The position numbers were made by a program, and so were the translations under genes. A stretch of 64,000 bases of DNA from Streptomyces sp. CB01635 (lineage in GTDB: Bacteria; Actinomycetota; Actinomycetes; Streptomycetales; Streptomycetaceae), in NCBI RefSeq assembly GCF_002803065.1, contig NZ_NNBL01000021.1:1-64000 (forward strand), written 5' to 3'. The notes beneath the pieces were generated by a model. It was not told the origin of the DNA and did no database searches. It saw nothing but the letters and a program-made list of their open reading frames with translations. Shown here piece after piece: positions 39,813 through 46,873 of this stretch (within the stretch, counting starts at the first letter, position 1; every line of letters starts with the position of its first letter).

Positions 39813-40832
39813 GTGTCGGCACTGTCGCCGGGTCGCTCAGCGATGCGGATGGGACCCGCGGAGCTGGTGCAGGCGGCGGCCATGGCCCGCCGCTTCTATC
39901 TCGAGGGCAAATCCAAGATCCAGATCGCCGAGGAGTTCGGCGTGAGCCGCTTCAAGGTGGCCAGGGTCCTGGAGACCGCGCTCGAACGTGATCTCGTACG
40001 CATCGAGATCCGCGTACCGGCCGAGCTCGACGCGGAGCGCTCCGACGCGCTGCGCGCCCGCTACGGCCTGCGGCACGCCGTGGTGGTCGAGTCCCCGGCC
40101 GAGGCCGAGGAGTCGCCCGACCCCGAGAACCTCGGCGAGGTCGCGGCCGACCTCCTGGGCGAGCTGGTCTCCGAGGGCGACGTGCTCGGCCTTGCGTGGG
40201 GCCGGTCGACCATCCACATGGCGGCCGCGCTCGACCGGCTGCCGCCCTGTACGGTCGTGCAGCTCACGGGCGTGTACGACGCCGGGACCGCCGAGCGTGG
40301 CTCCGTCGAGGCCGTGCGGCGCGCCGCCCAGGTCTCCGGCGGCGAGGCCCACCCGATCTACGCCCCGATGCTGCTGCCCGACCCGGCCACCGCGGCCGCG
40401 CTGCGCGGCCAGACGGGCATCGCCCGCGCCTTCGAGTACTTCGACAAGGTCACGGTCGCCTGCGTCTCCATCGGCTCCTGGGAGCCGGGCATCTCCACCG
40501 TCCACGACATGCTCAGCGACGAGGAGCGGGCGCACTACGCCTCGCTCGGCGTCGCCGCCGAGATGTCCGCGCACCTCTTCGACGCCGAGGGCCGCCGCGT
40601 CGGCCGTGACCTGGGCGAGCGGTGCATCACGGTCGAGGCGGACCGCCTGCGGCGCATACCGGAGGTCGTCGCCATCGCGGGCGGCCAGCGCAAGGCTGCC
40701 GCGATCGACGCGGTGCTGAGGTCGGGGCTCGTCACCAGCCTGGTCACGGACACGGCCGCCGCGGACTTCCTCCTCACAGCGGGTCCCACGCCCAAGCCGG
40801 CGCTGAACCGGGCCGACCCGGACGGCGTCTAG
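39813..40832 (+). CDS. SorC/DeoR-type sugar-binding transcriptional regulator
   Basis: 339 residues. An N-terminal helix-turn-helix (MARRFYLEGKSKIQIAEEFGVSRFKVARVLE) is followed by a large effector domain of the SorC type, related to sugar-phosphate isomerases (LGLAWGRSTIHMAAAL, VQLTGVYDAG, IAGGQRKAAAIDAVL). It probably responds to a phosphorylated sugar; the neighbouring rpe suggests pentose phosphates but this is inference. The GTG at 39813 has a GAGGAG SD 6 nt upstream; an earlier in-frame GTG at 39789 has none. Confidence 0.85.
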   Translation: MSALSPGRSAMRMGPAELVQAAAMARRFYLEGKSKIQIAEEFGVSRFKVARVLETALERDLVRIEIRVPAELDAERSDALRARYGLRHAVVVESPAEAEESPDPENLGEVAADLLGELVSEGDVLGLAWGRSTIHMAAALDRLPPCTVVQLTGVYDAGTAERGSVEAVRRAAQVSGGEAHPIYAPMLLPDPATAAALRGQTGIARAFEYFDKVTVACVSIGSWEPGISTVHDMLSDEERAHYASLGVAAEMSAHLFDAEGRRVGRDLGERCITVEADRLRRIPEVVAIAGGQRKAAAIDAVLRSGLVTSLVTDTAAADFLLTAGPTPKPALNRADPDGV

Positions 40833-40879
40833 GGCCTCTCGTTCGGATGATGCTGGGCTCGCGGGGTCTGGCACGCACG

Positions 40880-40912
40880 CCCCAAGCTCTCGGCTTCGCT
40901 CGAGCAAGGGGG
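40880..40912. repeat. Dispersed intergenic palindrome
   Basis: CCCC-AA-GCTC-(12 nt)-GAGC-AA-GGGGG: two stacked complementary segments (40880-40883 with 40908-40911, 40886-40889 with 40902-40905). The core TCGGCTTCGCTCGAGC is a sequence I recall as recurrent in Streptomyces intergenic regions. It lies between the SorC regulator and the ribonuclease; the rest of 40833-41037 shows nothing else. Confidence 0.5.
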
Positions 40913-41037
40913 ACCCCATGACCCCGCTCCCTGATCCAGCCTGATCCAATTGAAAGACCGCAGGGTCCCAGTCCCGTCGCGCGCTGCTCACGTCGTGTAC
41001 CGCGCTCACCGGAGGCGGCTGTGGCAGCATCGGCGGC

Positions 41038-41466
41038 ATGCTGCCGCGGCTTCTCACCCGCCTCCCTGACCGCATCCCCGCTCTCCTCCTGGGGGCGCTG
41101 CTCGCCGCCCTCGCCCTGCTGGCCACCGGGTGCTCCGCACAGGACACCCGGGCCGTCCCGGACCGCTCCACACCCGCCTGGGCGCAGGGCATGGCCACGG
41201 TCCCCGAATCCCGGCTCCCCGCAGAGGCCCGTACGACCCTCGGCCTCATCGACAAGGGCGGGCCGTTCCCGTACGCCAAGGACGGTGCCGTCTTCGGGAA
41301 CTTCGAGCGGGAGCTGCCCCGGCAGAGCCGCGGCTATTACCACGAGTACACCGTTCCCACCCCTGGCGAGCGGGACCGCGGCGCCCGGCGCATCGTCACG
41401 GGGCAGAGCCACGAGACGTACTACACCGATGACCACTACGAGTCGTTCAAGGCGGTGCTGAGATGA
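41038..41466 (+). CDS. Exported guanyl-specific ribonuclease, RNase Sa/barnase family (putative lipoprotein)
   Basis: 142 residues. A hydrophobic signal (ALLLGALLAALALLATGC) ends in a lipobox-like ATGC with Cys 32. The mature domain matches RNase Sa: GNFERELP, GYYHEYTVPTPG, RGARRIVTG and DDHYESF. The catalytic glutamate, arginine and histidine correspond to E103, R118 and H133. These enzymes cleave RNA after guanosine. The ATG lacks an obvious SD. The stop overlaps the start of a barstar-family inhibitor (ATGA), as expected for a nuclease and its immunity protein. Confidence 0.92.
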   Translation: MLPRLLTRLPDRIPALLLGALLAALALLATGCSAQDTRAVPDRSTPAWAQGMATVPESRLPAEARTTLGLIDKGGPFPYAKDGAVFGNFERELPRQSRGYYHEYTVPTPGERDRGARRIVTGQSHETYYTDDHYESFKAVLR

Positions 41467-41822
41467 CCGGAGGTCCTCCCGACAGGATCCGTGTCCTCGA
41501 CCTCGAAGGCGTCAAGGACAAGGCCGGGTTCATGGACAGGTGCGTGCGCGACCTGGAGCTGCCGGACTGGTTCGGCCGCAACTGGGACGCTCTGTTCGAC
41601 GTCCTGACCGATGTCTCCTTCTGGCCCGACGGCAGCGACCAGGCGCTGCTCCTGTCCGTCGTGGGCTGGCGGGCCTACGCCAGTGCCAGGCCCGAGGACT
41701 GGGAGACCGCGCTCGATGTGTTCACGGACGCGGTCGACCGCAGGCGTGGCCGGAATCCGAGGCTCGTGATCGCCCTGACCCTTGGAGGATCCGACCACGC
41801 CCCCTCCCGACCGCCTGTGTAA
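41463..41822 (+). CDS. Barstar-family ribonuclease inhibitor
   Basis: 119 residues. The core GFMDRCVRDLELPDWFGRNWDALFDVLTDV is the barstar signature (WFGxNWDAL). It lacks a signal peptide, so it acts in the cytoplasm, binding the active site of any ribonuclease that fails to leave the cell. Translation is coupled to the RNase gene by a four-base overlap, which keeps the pair together. Confidence 0.92.
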   Translation: MTGGPPDRIRVLDLEGVKDKAGFMDRCVRDLELPDWFGRNWDALFDVLTDVSFWPDGSDQALLLSVVGWRAYASARPEDWETALDVFTDAVDRRRGRNPRLVIALTLGGSDHAPSRPPV

Positions 41823-41876
41823 TCGTCCGTGGGCATGTGGTAGCGGCGGCATGGGACACTGAAGTACGTGCTTTTC

Positions 41877-41901
41877 CCCCACGGGCTGACCTGCCCGGGG
41901 G
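41877..41901 (+). promoter_or_regulatory. Hairpin in the guaB1 leader
   Basis: CCCC and CGGGC (41877-41880, 41882-41886) pair with GCCCG and GGGG (41893-41897, 41898-41901), with one bulged A and a 6-nt loop. It lies 30 nt before the GTG, and could end the barstar message or influence guaB1 translation. Confidence 0.4.
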
Positions 41902-41931
41902 CCACCTCTGATCGACTGGGATGAGCAGCAC

Positions 41932-43377
41932 GTGCGTTTCCTCAACGACATCCAGCCTGCGTACGACCTGACCTACGACGACGTCTTCATGGTGCCGAGC
42001 CGCAGCGCCGTGGGCTCCCGTCAGGCGGTCGACCTCGCGTCCCCCGACGGCACCGGCACCACGATTCCGCTGGTCGTCGCCAACATGACCGCGATCGCCG
42101 GGCGCCGCATGGCCGAGACCGTCGCCCGCCGCGGGGGCCTCGTCGTCATCCCGCAGGACATTCCGATCGAGGTAGTCACCGAGGTCATCTCCTGGGTGAA
42201 GACCCGCCACCTGGTCCTCGACACCCCCATCGTCCTCGCCCCGCACCAGACCGTCGCCGACGCGCTCGCGCTGCTGCCCAAGCGCGCGCACAACGCCGGT
42301 GTCGTCGTGGACGAGGACCAGCGGCCCGTCGGCGTCGTCACGGACGCCGACCTGACCGGCGTCGACCGGTTCACGCAGCTGTCCGAGGTCATGTCCAAGG
42401 AGGACCTGCTCCTGCTCGACGCGGACATCGACCCGCGCGACGCCTTCAACAAGCTGGACCACGCCAACCGCCGCTACGCCCCCGCCGTGGGCGCCGACGG
42501 CCGCCTCGCGGGCATCCTGACCCGCACGGGGGCCCTGCGCGCGACGCTCTACACCCCGGCCACCGACGCGAACGGCAAGCTCCGCATCGCCGCCGCCGTC
42601 GGCATCAACGGCGATGTCGCGGGCAAGGCCAAGCTGCTCCTCGACGCCGGCGCGGACACCATCGTGGTCGACACCGCGCACGGCCACCAGGAGTCGATGA
42701 TCTCCGCGATCAAGGCCGTCCGCGGCCTCGACCCGCAGGTGCCCATCGTCGCGGGCAACATCGTCGCCGCCGAGGGCGTCAAGGACCTCATCGAGGCCGG
42801 CGCCGACATCATCAAGGTCGGCGTGGGCCCCGGCGCCATGTGCACCACGCGCATGATGACCGGCGTCGGCCGGCCGCAGTTCTCCGCCGTCCTGGAGTGC
42901 GCCGCCGAGGCGAAGAAGTACGGCAAGCACGTGTGGGCCGACGGCGGCGTCCGTCACCCGCGCGACGTCGCCATGGCGCTCGCCGCCGGCGCCTCGAACG
43001 TCATGATCGGCTCCTGGTTCGCGAGCACGTACGAGTCCCCGGGCGACCTCCAGCACGACGCCCAGGGGCGCGCGTACAAGGAGTCCTTCGGCATGGCCTC
43101 GGCTCGCGCCGTCAGGAACCGGACCTCCGACGAGTCCGCGTACGACCGTGCCCGCAAGGCGCTGTTCGAGGAGGGCATCTCCACCTCGCGCATGTTCCTC
43201 GACCCGCAGCGTCCGGGCGTCGAGGACCTGATCGACTCGGTCATCGCGGGCGTCCGCTCCTCCTGCACCTACGCGGGTGCCAACTCCCTCGCGGAGTTCG
43301 AGGAGAAGGCCGTCGTCGGCATCCAGTCCGCCGCCGGTTACGCGGAGGGCAAGCCGCTGCACGCCAGCTGGAGCTAG
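41932..43377 (+). CDS. guaB1: GuaB1-family IMP dehydrogenase-related protein (probable GMP reductase)
   Basis: 481 residues: an IMPDH-type barrel interrupted by two CBS domains (about residues 93-205; VADALALLPKRAHNAGVVV, RPVGVVTDADLTG, RLAGILTRTG). The catalytic loop GPGAMCTTRMMTGVGRPQ carries Cys 304. The N-terminus (MRFLNDIQPAYDLTYDDVFMVPS) is that of the GuaB1 subgroup. The mycobacterial GuaB1 has been reported to be a CBS-containing GMP reductase, so conversion of GMP to IMP is more likely than IMP oxidation. GTG start, weak SD. Confidence 0.9.
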   Translation: MRFLNDIQPAYDLTYDDVFMVPSRSAVGSRQAVDLASPDGTGTTIPLVVANMTAIAGRRMAETVARRGGLVVIPQDIPIEVVTEVISWVKTRHLVLDTPIVLAPHQTVADALALLPKRAHNAGVVVDEDQRPVGVVTDADLTGVDRFTQLSEVMSKEDLLLLDADIDPRDAFNKLDHANRRYAPAVGADGRLAGILTRTGALRATLYTPATDANGKLRIAAAVGINGDVAGKAKLLLDAGADTIVVDTAHGHQESMISAIKAVRGLDPQVPIVAGNIVAAEGVKDLIEAGADIIKVGVGPGAMCTTRMMTGVGRPQFSAVLECAAEAKKYGKHVWADGGVRHPRDVAMALAAGASNVMIGSWFASTYESPGDLQHDAQGRAYKESFGMASARAVRNRTSDESAYDRARKALFEEGISTSRMFLDPQRPGVEDLIDSVIAGVRSSCTYAGANSLAEFEEKAVVGIQSAAGYAEGKPLHASWS

Positions 43378-43398
43378 TCGCTCCACTGCAGGACCCGG

Positions 43399-43439
43399 CC
43401 CCGCGCCCCCGTTTTCGAGGGCGCGGGGTTTCGCTTTTT
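43399..43439 (+). terminator. Terminator of guaB1 with U-rich tail
   Basis: CCCCGCGCCC (43399-43408) pairs with GGGCGCGGGG (43419-43428) and is followed by TTTCGCTTTTT (43429-43439), a classical intrinsic terminator. Confidence 0.88.
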
Positions 43440-43450
43440 CCGGAGAAGAA

Positions 43451-43529
43451 CGCAACGGACGAAACGGACTGCGCAACGTTCGTCCACACCCGCGCGCACC
43501 ACGCAACGTTCATGCGCGCATACGCAAGG
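43451..43529. promoter_or_regulatory. Array of four helically phased CGCAAC boxes upstream of the amino-acid permease
   Basis: CGCAACG occurs at 43451-43457, 43472-43478 and 43502-43508, and CGCAAGG at 43523-43529. Start-to-start distances are 21, 30 and 21 bp, about two, three and two helical turns. The last box ends 8 nt before the -35. The same boxes with nearly the same spacing precede the amidohydrolase operon at 45871. The likely ligand is the Lrp-type regulator encoded behind the permease (inference). Confidence 0.7.
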
Positions 43530-43537
43530 TTGCTGCA

Positions 43538-43567
43538 TTACAGCTGGGAAGAGAAACCCTTTAGAGT
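43538..43567 (+). promoter_or_regulatory. Promoter of the permease-regulator operon
   Basis: TTACAG (43538-43543) and TAGAGT (43562-43567) are separated by 18 nt. The 5' UTR would be about 117 nt. With the terminator and box array this accounts for the 313-nt interval after guaB1. Confidence 0.65.
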
Positions 43568-43690
43568 CAAGCGCTGTACGTGGCGTGGCGGGGACGGCCT
43601 GCTCGGCGGTTCCCCGGTCTGTGTGGGCTGCCGTTGCTTGTTGTTCCCGGTGCGCGCCCACCTGACCGGCAGCGATGAAGGAGCCAGCCC

Positions 43691-45163
43691 GTGCTCGACC
43701 ACGGCGCACCACCGCGCACCCGAACAACCGAGACCCCCACCCCGGGCCTCGGCGCCAGGCTGATGCGGCGCAAGCCGGTGGAAGCCCTGGTCGCGGAGGG
43801 TGGCCAGGGCGAAGGCGGCAGTCTGCGCCGCTCGCTCGGCATGTGGCAGCTGACCATGATCAGCATCGGCGCCACGCTCGGCACCGGCATCTTCGTGGTG
43901 CTCGGCGAGGCCGTCCCGAAGGCGGGCCCCGCGGTCACCCTGTCGTTCGTGATCGCCGGTCTCACGGCCCTCTTCTCGGCGCTCTCGTACGCCGAACTGG
44001 CTGGGACCATACCGGTCGCGGGCTCCTCCTACTCGTATGCGTACGCAACGATGGGTGAGCTGATCGCCTGGATCTGCGGCTGGTGTCTGGTCCTCGAGTA
44101 CGGCGTGTCGGTCGCGGCCGTCGCCGTCGGCTGGGGCGAGTACCTGAACGAGCTCCTGGACGGCACGATCGGCGTCACGATCCCCGACGCCCTGTCCGCG
44201 CCCCCTGGCGACGGCGGCATCTTCAACCTGCCGGCGCTGATCGTCGTACTCCTCGCGATGGCGTTCCTGCTCGGCGGCGCCCGTGAGTCCGCCCGCGCCA
44301 ACACGATCATGGTCGCCGTCAAGATCGTGGCGCTGCTGCTGTTCTGCGCCATCGGCATCAAGGGCTTCCAGTCCGGCAACTACGAGCACTTCATGCCGCT
44401 CGGCATGGCCGGAGTGAGCGCGGCCGGTGCGACGCTCTTCTTCTCGTACATCGGCTTCGACGCCGCCTCCACGGCCGGCGAGGAGGCCAAGAACCCGCAG
44501 CGCGATCTGCCGCGCGCCATCATGCTCTCCCTCGTGATCGTCACCGCGCTGTACGTCCTCGTGGCCGCCGTCGCCGTCGGCGCGCGCCCCTGGAAGCAGT
44601 TCAACGACTCCGAGGCCGCCCTGGCCGGGATCATGAAGGACGTCACCGGGCAGTCGTTCTGGGCGACGCTGCTCGCCGCCGGTGCCGTCATCGCCATCGC
44701 GTCCGTCGTACTGACCGTGCTCTACGGCCAGACCCGCATCCTGTTCGCGATGTCCCGCGACGGCCTCGTGCCCAAGGTGTTCTCGAAGGTCCACCCGAAG
44801 ACCGGGGCACCGCGCGCCAACACGGTGATCGTCTCGCTGTTCTGCGGTGTCCTCGCCGCCGCGATCCCGCTCGGCCAGCTCGCCGACGCGACCAGCATCG
44901 GCACGCTCTTCGCGTTCGCCCTGGTCAACATCGCGGTCGTGGTCCTGCGCCGCACACGGCCCGAAATGAAGCGCACCTTCCGCGTGCCGCTCTCGCCGAT
45001 CCTGCCGGCGCTCGGCTTCGGGTTCTGCGTCTGGATGATGGGCAGCCTGTCCACCGTCACCTGGGTGGTCTTCGGCGTGTGGATGGCCGTCGGCCTCGTG
45101 TTCTACTTCCTTTACGGGGCCCGTCGCTCCCGACTCGCCTCCGCGCCTGCCCAAGAGAAGTGA
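43691..45163 (+). CDS. APC-superfamily cationic amino-acid transporter (CAT type)
   Basis: 490 residues with about 12 predicted membrane helices. A cytosolic N-terminus containing MRRKPVEALVAEG leads into helix 1 with the APC signature IGATLGTGIFVVLG. The RRKP lead-in and general layout fit the CAT group, which carries arginine, lysine or ornithine. Helix 3 region EYGVSVAAVAVGWGEYL and helix 6 region FFSYIGFDAASTAGEEAKNPQRDLP are also CAT-like. GTG start with GAAGGAG 7 nt upstream. It is followed after 10 nt by an Lrp-type regulator. Confidence 0.88.
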   Translation: MLDHGAPPRTRTTETPTPGLGARLMRRKPVEALVAEGGQGEGGSLRRSLGMWQLTMISIGATLGTGIFVVLGEAVPKAGPAVTLSFVIAGLTALFSALSYAELAGTIPVAGSSYSYAYATMGELIAWICGWCLVLEYGVSVAAVAVGWGEYLNELLDGTIGVTIPDALSAPPGDGGIFNLPALIVVLLAMAFLLGGARESARANTIMVAVKIVALLLFCAIGIKGFQSGNYEHFMPLGMAGVSAAGATLFFSYIGFDAASTAGEEAKNPQRDLPRAIMLSLVIVTALYVLVAAVAVGARPWKQFNDSEAALAGIMKDVTGQSFWATLLAAGAVIAIASVVLTVLYGQTRILFAMSRDGLVPKVFSKVHPKTGAPRANTVIVSLFCGVLAAAIPLGQLADATSIGTLFAFALVNIAVVVLRRTRPEMKRTFRVPLSPILPALGFGFCVWMMGSLSTVTWVVFGVWMAVGLVFYFLYGARRSRLASAPAQEK

Positions 45164-45173
45164 ACCACCTGCC

Positions 45174-45626
45174 TTGCTGAACGATCTCGACGAACGCATC
45201 GTGCACGCCCTCGCCGAGGACGCCCGCCGCTCCTACGCCGACATCGGCCAGCTCGTCGGCCTGTCCGCGCCCGCGGTCAAGCGGCGCGTGGACCGGCTGC
45301 GGGCCACCGGAGCCATCACGGGTTTCACGGTGAGGGTCGACCCGGCCGCGCTCGGCTGGGAGACCGAGGGGTTCATCGAGATGTACTGCCGCCGCAACAC
45401 CTCGCCCGAGGCCATCAAGCGCGGCCTCGAGCGGTACCCCGAGGTCGCGTCCGCGTCCACCGTCACCGGTGACGCGGACGCCATCGTCCAGGTCTTCGCC
45501 TCGGACATGCGGCACTTCGAGCGGGTACTGGAACGCATCGCGGGGGAGCCGTTCGTGGAACGGACCAAGTCGGTGCTCGTCCTGTCGCCGCTGATGCGGC
45601 GCTACACGTCGGGCTCGCCCGCGTAA
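45174..45626 (+). CDS. Lrp/AsnC-family transcriptional regulator
   Basis: 150 residues. The N-terminal winged helix-turn-helix (LDERIVHALAEDARRSYADIGQLVGLSAPAVKRRVDRLRATG) is typical, and the C-terminal RAM domain (GFIEMYCRRNTSPEAIKRGLERYPEVASASTVTGDADAIVQVFASD) would bind an amino acid. Such proteins form octamers that wrap DNA and favour sites spaced by whole helical turns, matching the box arrays at 43451 and 45871. TTG start, with the SD weak. Co-transcribed with the cationic amino-acid permease. Confidence 0.93.
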   Translation: MLNDLDERIVHALAEDARRSYADIGQLVGLSAPAVKRRVDRLRATGAITGFTVRVDPAALGWETEGFIEMYCRRNTSPEAIKRGLERYPEVASASTVTGDADAIVQVFASDMRHFERVLERIAGEPFVERTKSVLVLSPLMRRYTSGSPA

Positions 45627-45698
45627 CACCTCACTTCGTGGGGATGCACCGGGCGCCACGGCAGCAGCGTGAAGCGCCGGTGCCCTGCCTGACCGTCT

Positions 45699-45744
45699 CG
45701 AAGGTGCCGCCGAGCTGAGGCTCCGCGGCACCTTCGCCTTTTCC
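45699..45744 (+). terminator. Intrinsic terminator after the Lrp-type regulator
   Basis: CGAAGGTGCCGC (45699-45710) pairs perfectly with GCGGCACCTTCG (45725-45736), with an inner GAGC/GCTC stem and TGAG loop. It is followed by CCTTTTCC. Stop codon to hairpin is 72 nt. Confidence 0.88.
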
Positions 45745-45870
45745 GTGTCGGGGCTGAGTCAGGCGCGGCCCAGGATCCCCACCCGGCACGTCGCGCCACG
45801 GTCGGCTTCCCACCCCGCCGTGCGGTGGAGGCCGCCCCCTACGGACCGCGACCGACGGCTCACCTGAACG

Positions 45871-45930
45871 CGCAACGAATCGCCGCCGTCTGCCCATCAG
45901 GCGCAACGGATCGTACGAGAAGACGCAACA
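45871..45930. promoter_or_regulatory. Array of three phased CGCAAC boxes upstream of the amidohydrolase operon
   Basis: CGCAACG at 45871-45877 and 45902-45908, and CGCAACA at 45924-45930: start-to-start distances of 31 and 22 bp. The last box ends 8 nt before the -35, exactly as at the permease promoter. The 390-nt interval after the regulator thus holds a terminator, this array and a promoter, and no gene. Confidence 0.7.
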
Positions 45931-45938
45931 GTCCCGTC

Positions 45939-45968
45939 TTGTCCCGCCGGTCCGGGGAAACGTACCGT
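45939..45968 (+). promoter_or_regulatory. Promoter of the amidohydrolase-monooxygenase operon
   Basis: TTGTCC (45939-45944) and TACCGT (45963-45968) are separated by 18 nt, the same spacing as the permease promoter. The 5' UTR would be about 42 nt. Confidence 0.65.
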
Positions 45969-46016
45969 CTTATCCGATCCCCCTCCCCCTTTCTTCGCAC
46001 GCTCCCTAGGACGCCC

Positions 46017-46814
46017 ATGCCGCCGCTGCGCACCGCCCTGCTCCAGAGCTCCGGCCGCCCCGGGTCCGTCGACGAGAACCTCAAGGTGCTCGATGACGCC
46101 GCCGGCCGCGCCGCCGCGACCGGAGCCCGGCTCCTGGCGGCCCCCGAGATGTTCCTGACCGGGTACGCGATCGGCGACGACGTGGCCCGCCTCGCCGAGC
46201 CCGCCGACGGGCCCTCCGCGCAGGCCATCGCCGGGATCGCGGCTCGGCACGGCGTCGCCGTGGCCTACGGCTACCCGGAGCGTGACGGGGAGCTGGTGTT
46301 CAACTCGGCCCAGCTGATCGCCCCCGACGGCACCCGCCTCGCGAACTACCGCAAGACCCACCTCTTCGGCTGCTTCGAGCGCGACTCGTTCACGCCCGGC
46401 GACCAGGCCGTCGTCCAGGCCGACCTCGACGGTGTCCGCATCGGCCTCATGATCTGTTACGACGTCGAGTTCCCGGAGAACGTGCGTGCCCACGCCCTCG
46501 CCGGCACCGACCTGCTCCTCGTACCGACGGCCCAGATGCACCCGTACCAGTTCGTCGCCGAGTCCGTCGTCCCCGTGCGGGCCTTCGAGAACCAGATGTA
46601 CGTCGCGTACGTCAACCGGGTCGGCCAGGAAGGGGAGTTCGAGTTCGTCGGGCTCTCCACGCTCGCCGGCCCCGACGGTGTCGCCAGGGCGCGCGCCGGC
46701 CGCGGCGACGAGCTGATCTGTGCCGACGTGGACCCCGCCTTCCTGGCCGCGTCCCGCGACGCCAACCCGTACCTCAGCGACCGCCGCCCGGGCCTGTACA
46801 CGCCGCTGATCTGA
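46017..46814 (+). CDS. Carbon-nitrogen hydrolase, DavA-like (amino-acid-derived amide amidohydrolase)
   Basis: 265 residues of the nitrilase superfamily. The catalytic triad is E44 (APEMFLTGY), K113 (NYRKTHLFG) and C148 (GLMICYDVEFPEN). AYGYPERDGELVFNSAQLI is very close to my memory of Pseudomonas 5-aminovaleramidase DavA. Next to a 2-monooxygenase, it should hydrolyse the amide that enzyme forms, giving the acid and ammonia. The substrate is either 5-aminovaleramide (from lysine) or 4-guanidinobutyramide (from arginine). ATG at 46017 with TAGGA upstream. The next gene follows after 59 nt and is probably co-transcribed. Confidence 0.85.
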   Translation: MPPLRTALLQSSGRPGSVDENLKVLDDAAGRAAATGARLLAAPEMFLTGYAIGDDVARLAEPADGPSAQAIAGIAARHGVAVAYGYPERDGELVFNSAQLIAPDGTRLANYRKTHLFGCFERDSFTPGDQAVVQADLDGVRIGLMICYDVEFPENVRAHALAGTDLLLVPTAQMHPYQFVAESVVPVRAFENQMYVAYVNRVGQEGEFEFVGLSTLAGPDGVARARAGRGDELICADVDPAFLAASRDANPYLSDRRPGLYTPLI

Positions 46815-46873
46815 GCCCCGAGCCGCCGCCCCGAACCTTCAGTACCTCAGTTCCCGCAAGGAGTCCGTACCCC

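Noticed and set aside
41021..41461. Alternative frame starting GTG at 41021 over the ribonuclease gene
   Set aside because: It has a better-placed SD but gives a Ser/Pro/Arg-rich product; the frame from 41038 carries the full RNase Sa active site and lipobox.
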